DNA of 64,000 nucleotides from Luteibacter sp. 9135 (GTDB lineage Bacteria; Pseudomonadota; Gammaproteobacteria; Xanthomonadales; Rhodanobacteraceae): positions 3,093,501-3,157,500 of the forward strand of contig NZ_JQNB01000001.1 in assembly GCF_000745005.1 (NCBI RefSeq), in the 5' to 3' direction. Within the stretch, counting starts at the first letter, position 1. Each line of letters begins with the position of its first letter. The position numbers and the translations under genes are program-made. Below the pieces are notes generated by a model. The model saw only the letters and a list, made by a program, of their open reading frames with translations. It was not told the DNA's origin and made no database searches. Below, one piece after another: positions 62,001 through 64,000 of the stretch.

Positions 62001-64000
62001 CATCCGCGCCGCGGCCGTCGCGTTTGCCGTCGCTTTCGGCGGACGCGATGCGCACGCCGATCCCGGCGCGCCGCGGCTTCGCGGCGATGATGGCCGCCCC
62101 GGCGTCCGCGCCGGAACGCACCCGCGAGCCGGTGGCGATCATCGGCATGAGTGGGCAGTTCCCGCACGCGCCCGACCTGGACAGCTTCTGGCGCAACCTG
62201 CGCGACGGTAAGGATTGCATCGACGCGATACCGGCGGGGCGTGACTGGCCGGGCGGCCCATGTGCGCAGGGTGGTTTCATCGACGGGGTCGACGCGTTCG
62301 ATCCGATGTTCTTCGGTATCTCGCCGCGCGAGGCCGAGCTGATGGACCCGCAGCAGCGGCTGATGATGATCCACATCTGGAAGGCGCTGGAAGACGCCGG
62401 CTATGCCGGTGGCGCCTTGTCCGGCAGCGATACGGCGATCTACGTCGGCACGATGCCCAGCGGATACGCCGCGCTGGCCGGTCGGGCCGGCATGGCGGTG
62501 GAAGGCTATTCGTCCACCGGCGCGGTCGCCTCGGTCGGCCCCAATCGCATGAGCTACTTCCTGGATTTCCACGGGGCGAGCGAGCCGGTGGAAACCGCCT
62601 GTTCCAGCTCGCTGGTCGCGTTGCGCCGCGCGGTGCTGGCGATCGAGCGCGGCGAGTGCACGGTCGCGATCGCCGGTGGGGTGAACACCCTGGTTGATCC
62701 CGCGTTGCACGTCAGTTTCGACAAGGCCGGCATGCTCAGCGTGGACGCCCGCTGCAAGACGTTCTCGGCCGAAGCGAACGGTTACGTGCGTGGCGAGGGC
62801 GTCGGCATGCTGGTGCTGAAATCGCTCTCGGCCGCCGAGCGCGACGGCGATGCCATCCATGGGTTGGTGCGTGGCACGGCCGAGAACCACGGTGGCCGCG
62901 CCAGTTCGCTGACCGCGCCGAACCCCACGGCACAGGCCGCAGTGATCCGCGACGCCTGGCGTCAGGCGGGGGTCGATCCGCGTAGCGTCAGCTATATCGA
63001 GGCACACGGCACGGGCACGCCCCTGGGCGATCCCGTGGAAATCCGCGGTCTCAAGGCCGCTTTCGCGGACCTCTACGCGGACAACGGCGACGGCACGGTG
63101 GCCTCGGCGCATTGCGGGCTGGGTTCGGTGAAGACCAACATCGGTCACCTGGAACTGGCGGCCGGCGTGGCGGGCGTCATCAAGGTGCTGTTGCAGATGA
63201 AGCACCGCACGCTGGTGAAGAGCCTGCACGGCGACACCCTCAATCCGTACATCGATCTGTCCGGCACGCCGTTCTACCTGCTGCGCGATGCGCGCGAGTG
63301 GATCGCCCTGCGTGGCGAGGACGGTCGTCCGCTGCCGCGCCGCGCGGGTGTCAGCTCGTTCGGCTTCGGCGGCGTCAATGCCCATGTGGTGCTCGAAGAA
63401 TACGTTGCGCCCGCCCGGCGACCCGTCGTCGACGCGCCGGTGGCCATCGTGCTTTCCGCGCGCAGCGACGAGCGCCTGCGCGAGCAGGTGCAGGCGCTGC
63501 ATGCGTTTCTCGACGATACCCGCCTGTCGGGCGACATCGTCCTGGCGGACCTGGCGTATACGTTGCAGGTGGGGCGTGAGGCCATGGTGCACCGGCTCGG
63601 CTTCGTGGCCGGCTCGGTCGCCGAGGTGCGCGACCGGCTGACGCGTTACCTCGACGACGGCGCCGGCGGCATGCATCGCGCGGACGTCGGCGAACATCGC
63701 GAGGCGATGGATGCCTTCGTGCCCGATCTGGCGCTGCGTGGGCTCATGCGGCCCGCCATCGACCGGGCCGGCCTGGACCGGCTTCTCGCCCTATGGGTCA
63801 AGGGATATGCCGTCGAATGGCCGGCCCTGTATGGCGAAGACAGGCCTGATCGCGTGCACCTCCCCACCTACGCGTTCGCGCGGGAGCGCTACTGGGTGCC
63901 TGCTACCGGTTCGAACGGATCCGAGGGGAAATCCCTGCATCCGCTGGTCCAGCGCAACGTGTCCACCCTGGATGGCGTGTCCTTCGGCAGCCATTTCGAC
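53021..64000 (+). CDS. Giant trans-AT modular polyketide synthase, 5' part (runs off the window)
   Basis: At least 3660 residues in one open frame with no stop before the window end. Domain order is KS-DH-KR-ACP, KS-DH-KR-ACP, KS-DH(start). No acyltransferase lies between KS and DH; instead each KS is followed by a ~200-residue linker/docking domain ending in a TYPFARERHW-like motif. Malonyl units must therefore come from the upstream AT2. There is no loading domain, so the first KS receives its chain from another protein or from free acyl-ACP. ATG at 53021 is 17 bases after the AT gene; ATG at 53033 is an alternative. Confidence 0.95.
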   Translation, partial: MGTFMNVDIAIIGMACRFPGAADYAAFWDNLRQGVSSVGEVPAVRWDREAFYAADGREPNRSVSKWGGFIDGVEYFDADFFGISAREAAVMDPQQRVMLEQAWNCLEDAGYDPAVFSGTRTGVYVGVFTFDYRDHLSRALETIEGHLATGTHTALIPNRISYFLNLHGPSLPIDTACSSSLVALHKAAHAIRRGECEQALVGGVSVLCSPTHFISFSKTGMLSPDGSCKSFDERANGYVRGEGAAMVLLKPLDRALRDNDRIVGVLRGTAMNHGGHARTVTYPGSLAQSHVIGDALREADIDVASIGYVEAHGTGTPKGDPIEIEGLKLAFSRVAADRGEAPGEGTCGIGSVKTNIGHLESVAGLAGLIKTLLCMKHQAFPPLVHYQRLNPRIDLSGSPFFIVDQARPWPVPTDADGQAIPRRAGISSFGFGGVNAHVVVEEHVDTAPAPVTDTRPALIVLSARTAPALRKRVRQLVDALTAHESRDADLHDLAYTLQLGRHAMAMRLATVVDSVATLTSRLEAWLASSAERDDVLTGEVPVDVATTGDETSGSETLAGHLAGGDLAAVASAWVHGATVDWMPLYASGPRRRLALPTYPFARERHWVDAKPTATHSMQAAIHPLVQRNTSNAAGLRYTSQFTGREFFLDDHRVRGERTLPAAAQLEMLRCAADLASASSIRYRIEDVVWLRPFTVGDAPKELHVALFPEARGGFSFEIYDDGATGDGTVYTQGLLAVAVPDAADGSVSHDIEAIRQACTRSQRSAAACHALFDRVGLHYGPAHRSLEELLIGDGVALARIVLPATVTSGREAYVVHPAVLDAALQAVIAVQANDAGTWDGGALSLPFALASLDVRGTCNGDGWAVIRHRAGRGSAASAVQAFDVDLCDAQGTVLARLDGFSTRTVPVAIAPASTRTALFMPTWTEPSSVSTEPATYAHHTVLVCADVALPEQVSTDLQARLPEARIVAIDDDAALASRYESAAVSLLEQLQGAAARPGRHLVQLVVADHGAGQLMAGLGGMLRTAMRENPRIVGQVIRLGSAADIVQAIVEHRDAPAGDSRYRGGIRQVAGWSEVATQPDVASPWKAGGVYLITGGAGGLGAILARDIARDASGATLVLTGRSPVGATVQALLAELESLGAKPLYRPLDVADADAVSHLVREVAATHGLHGIVHAAGVLRDGLLPRKTRDDLHDVLRAKVAGTLHLDEASRDLPLDCFICFASTSGAFGNVGQADYAAANAFMDAFAIQRATQVVEGHRYGRTLSVDWPLWEEGGMRVDDATREAMTAQTGLVPLVTASGLAALRQAMATALPQVVVAEGAIDRFVASWSGAPAPAVASMSSPVTSSSPAGSAVADTGEATDALRDKAERYLVRLLSSTLKRPAQSIDPRVRMEAYGIDSILVMELTRALEPVFGPLSKTLLFEYQTLAELAGYFLGEHRAALVEALGASGNVTAAATVAASASAPAVTRTSVAEPTSGAPNGPAQSAAHDESFAPPMPRRPRFGSEPPRTLPAVDAQAATEIAIVGVAGRYPQAADLAAFWANLSQGRDSITEIPAERWDYRLYYDPDRNAVGKTYGKWGGFIDGIDRFDPLFFNIAPREAEMMDPQERLFLECVHATLEDAGYTRESVSSDGNVGVFAGVMYEEYQLYGAQAQARGHNLAVFNSPASIANRISYFCDFHGPSMALDTMCSSSLTAIHLACQAIQRGDCAVAIAGGVNVSVHPNKYLMLAQGRFISGKGRCESFGEGGEGYVPGEGVGAVLLKPLDRAIADGDHIHGVIRATAVNHGGKNNGYTVPNPNAQAKVIERALRAGGVDARAISYIEAHGTGTSLGDPIEIAGLSRAFREWTPDTGFCAIGSAKSNIGHCESAAGIAGVTKVLLQLKHRQLAPSLHSAVLNPNIDFARTPFVVQQELADWSRPVLDGHERPRLAGVSSFGAGGANAHVVIEEYVASPSPVPAEPTGPALVLLSARQEDRLADQVRRLLAAIDDQPDMRLHELAYTLQAGREAMDERLGIVATSLADLRAKLAACVAGDMAVEDVYRGQVKPNRDALAPLAGDDDMATLADAWMARGKFGKLLDLWVKGVSFDWRRLYAERTPRRISLPTYPFAGERYWIPVDTAAPAAAAVEAPVLHPLVHRNTSDIGGLRFSARFTGAESFFTDHVIRGARMLPGVAHLEMVRAALHEAVDDGRTWAVHNMAWLRPVVDDGAGVSLHVALHPQTDAAIGFTIYADGDNGDALVHSQGTLVADHDDTDPGVSHDLSAWRATCTLGHSDAAACYARLERMGLHYGPAFQGVREWFVGEGRVLARVALPPSATMDGYGLPPSLLDAALQATLALPSTSAGDATTPMIPFALGGLRFLRACKPDMWALVRYSEGSAPGDAVPRLDIDLCDTEGAVCVRLTGLGLRAMSAPAAADAAATAHAAHRAHPATMVATASDASEATEAGLLLLQPSWTAAAATAGNRAFDGHLVMLCGVDAHGVRQAWPDATLVVLENTGNLAERYEAAATLLLDQLQALNGRGGMQRLQLVVPGDGEGRTLAGLAGMVRTAQRENPRVQGQVIEITAGQDVVGALGENLGDTATHVRYVGGVRETLGWQEYTPVVEAAVPWRDRGAYLITGGAGGLGLIVAREIASHARNPVLVLTGRSAPDERIHACVRELETLGAVVRYHAVDVGDAAAVSHLVASIPEEFERLDGIIHSAGVVRDAFLARKTPAQLREVLAAKLHGTLNLDHASRDMDLDCFICFASIAGVLGNVGQADYACANAFMDAFAHERNRRVARGERRGHTVSIDWPLWDEGGMQADAATRAMLARQWGMQPMASATGVQALRQALASGLGQVLAIEGDLGRMRGVLMDVAPVASAVVSGEASGRPVPDLRRDVKRALMEVVSALIKVRPGDLDGDTALSEYGFDSISLTEFGNVLNQRYGLDLTPTIFFEFPTLDGLAGYLAREHAALLAPVFAPRPASSPTTPGMAAMVTTAAAGTGIATASASAPRPSRLPSLSADAMRTPIPARRGFAAMMAAPASAPERTREPVAIIGMSGQFPHAPDLDSFWRNLRDGKDCIDAIPAGRDWPGGPCAQGGFIDGVDAFDPMFFGISPREAELMDPQQRLMMIHIWKALEDAGYAGGALSGSDTAIYVGTMPSGYAALAGRAGMAVEGYSSTGAVASVGPNRMSYFLDFHGASEPVETACSSSLVALRRAVLAIERGECTVAIAGGVNTLVDPALHVSFDKAGMLSVDARCKTFSAEANGYVRGEGVGMLVLKSLSAAERDGDAIHGLVRGTAENHGGRASSLTAPNPTAQAAVIRDAWRQAGVDPRSVSYIEAHGTGTPLGDPVEIRGLKAAFADLYADNGDGTVASAHCGLGSVKTNIGHLELAAGVAGVIKVLLQMKHRTLVKSLHGDTLNPYIDLSGTPFYLLRDAREWIALRGEDGRPLPRRAGVSSFGFGGVNAHVVLEEYVAPARRPVVDAPVAIVLSARSDERLREQVQALHAFLDDTRLSGDIVLADLAYTLQVGREAMVHRLGFVAGSVAEVRDRLTRYLDDGAGGMHRADVGEHREAMDAFVPDLALRGLMRPAIDRAGLDRLLALWVKGYAVEWPALYGEDRPDRVHLPTYAFARERYWVPATGSNGSEGKSLHPLVQRNVSTLDGVSFGSHFD
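53036..57345 (+). other. PKS module 1: KS-DH-KR-ACP
   Basis: KS1 has Cys177 (DTACSSS), His312 (EAHGTGT) and His358 (KTNIGHLE), all intact. DH1 has His651 in HRVRGERTLP and Asp821 in LDAALQ, so it should be active. KR1 has the NADPH loop LITGGAGGLG and a Ser/Tyr catalytic set in FASTSGAFGNVGQADYAAAN. ACP1 carries Ser1400 in YGIDSI. Expected output is a trans or cis double bond per round. Confidence 0.9.
57584..61890 (+). other. PKS module 2: KS-DH-KR-ACP
   Basis: An Ala/Pro-rich linker joins it to ACP1. KS2 has Cys1691 in the unusual context DTMCSSS, plus EAHGTGT and SNIGHCE. DH2 has His2163 in HVIRGARMLP and Asp2330 in LDAALQ. KR2 has LITGGAGGLG and FASIAGVLGNVGQADYACAN. ACP2 carries Ser2915 in YGFDSI. 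All domains look functional, so a second conjugated double bond is expected. Confidence 0.9.
62130..64000 (+). other. PKS module 3: KS and start of DH (truncated by window)
   Basis: KS3 has Cys3194 in ETACSSS, EAHGTGT and KTNIGHLE, and is followed by the same docking linker ending TYAFARERYW. A new dehydratase begins (LHPLVQRNVS) at the window end. The rest of the module is not visible. Confidence 0.88.

Noticed and set aside
1..64000. tRNA, rRNA, riboswitch, phage attachment site, CRISPR array or complete insertion sequence
   Set aside because: I scanned the gene-free stretches by eye and found no supporting sequence for any of these.

Overview
The window is GC-rich DNA, densely coded on both strands. 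TonB-dependent transport, Tat-exported secreted glycosidases, a Wzx/Wzy-type exopolysaccharide locus and GTAG-headed REP hairpins all fit a plant- or soil-associated gammaproteobacterium of the Lysobacterales (Xanthomonadaceae/Rhodanobacteraceae, for example Luteibacter or Dyella). No rRNA or tRNA is present, so this placement is an inference from gene style.

Layout. (1) 1-2448: the end of a sugar-porter gene, a class A beta-lactamase and an alpha/beta hydrolase. (2) 2517-24117, minus strand: a run of catabolic genes, many overlapping by 4 or 8 bases. In transcription order they are hydroxyproline epimerase, a three-subunit D-hydroxyproline dehydrogenase, a DapA-type deaminase, 2-oxoglutarate semialdehyde dehydrogenase, an Xaa-Pro-type M24 peptidase, two exported DUF885 peptidases, an amino-acid permease, an unrecognised Tat-exported 799-residue protein, a GH127-type beta-L-arabinofuranosidase, a TonB receptor and a GH35 enzyme. 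A divergent PAS-AraC regulator (24332-25072) faces them. Together they read as a system for stripping arabinose from hydroxyproline-rich plant glycoproteins, cutting the peptide and burning hydroxyproline to 2-oxoglutarate. (3) 25085-26046: a small alpha-helical protein and a PAP2 phosphatase.

(4) 26128-47247: an exopolysaccharide locus with a low-molecular-weight tyrosine phosphatase, GfcB/C/D (YjbF/G/H) homologues, UDP-glucose dehydrogenase, a Wza-like exporter, a Gly/Thr-rich small protein, the initiating sugar-phosphate transferase, GalE, a beta-helix protein, three glycosyltransferases, an acyltransferase, a polymerase, a flippase, a pyruvyl transferase and a Wzc-type tyrosine kinase. 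The last ten genes form one minus-strand run downstream of an AT-rich control region.

(5) 47248-49343: mostly noncoding. It holds two inverted copies of a ~240-bp palindromic repeat whose stems differ by compensated base changes, three REP hairpins and one AT-richer orphan membrane-protein gene. (6) 49344-64000, plus strand: the start of a trans-AT polyketide/nonribosomal peptide cluster, with an MbtH protein, a free-standing AT-AT-enoyl reductase and a giant AT-less synthase. The synthase has two KS-DH-KR-ACP modules and the beginning of a third, and runs off the window.
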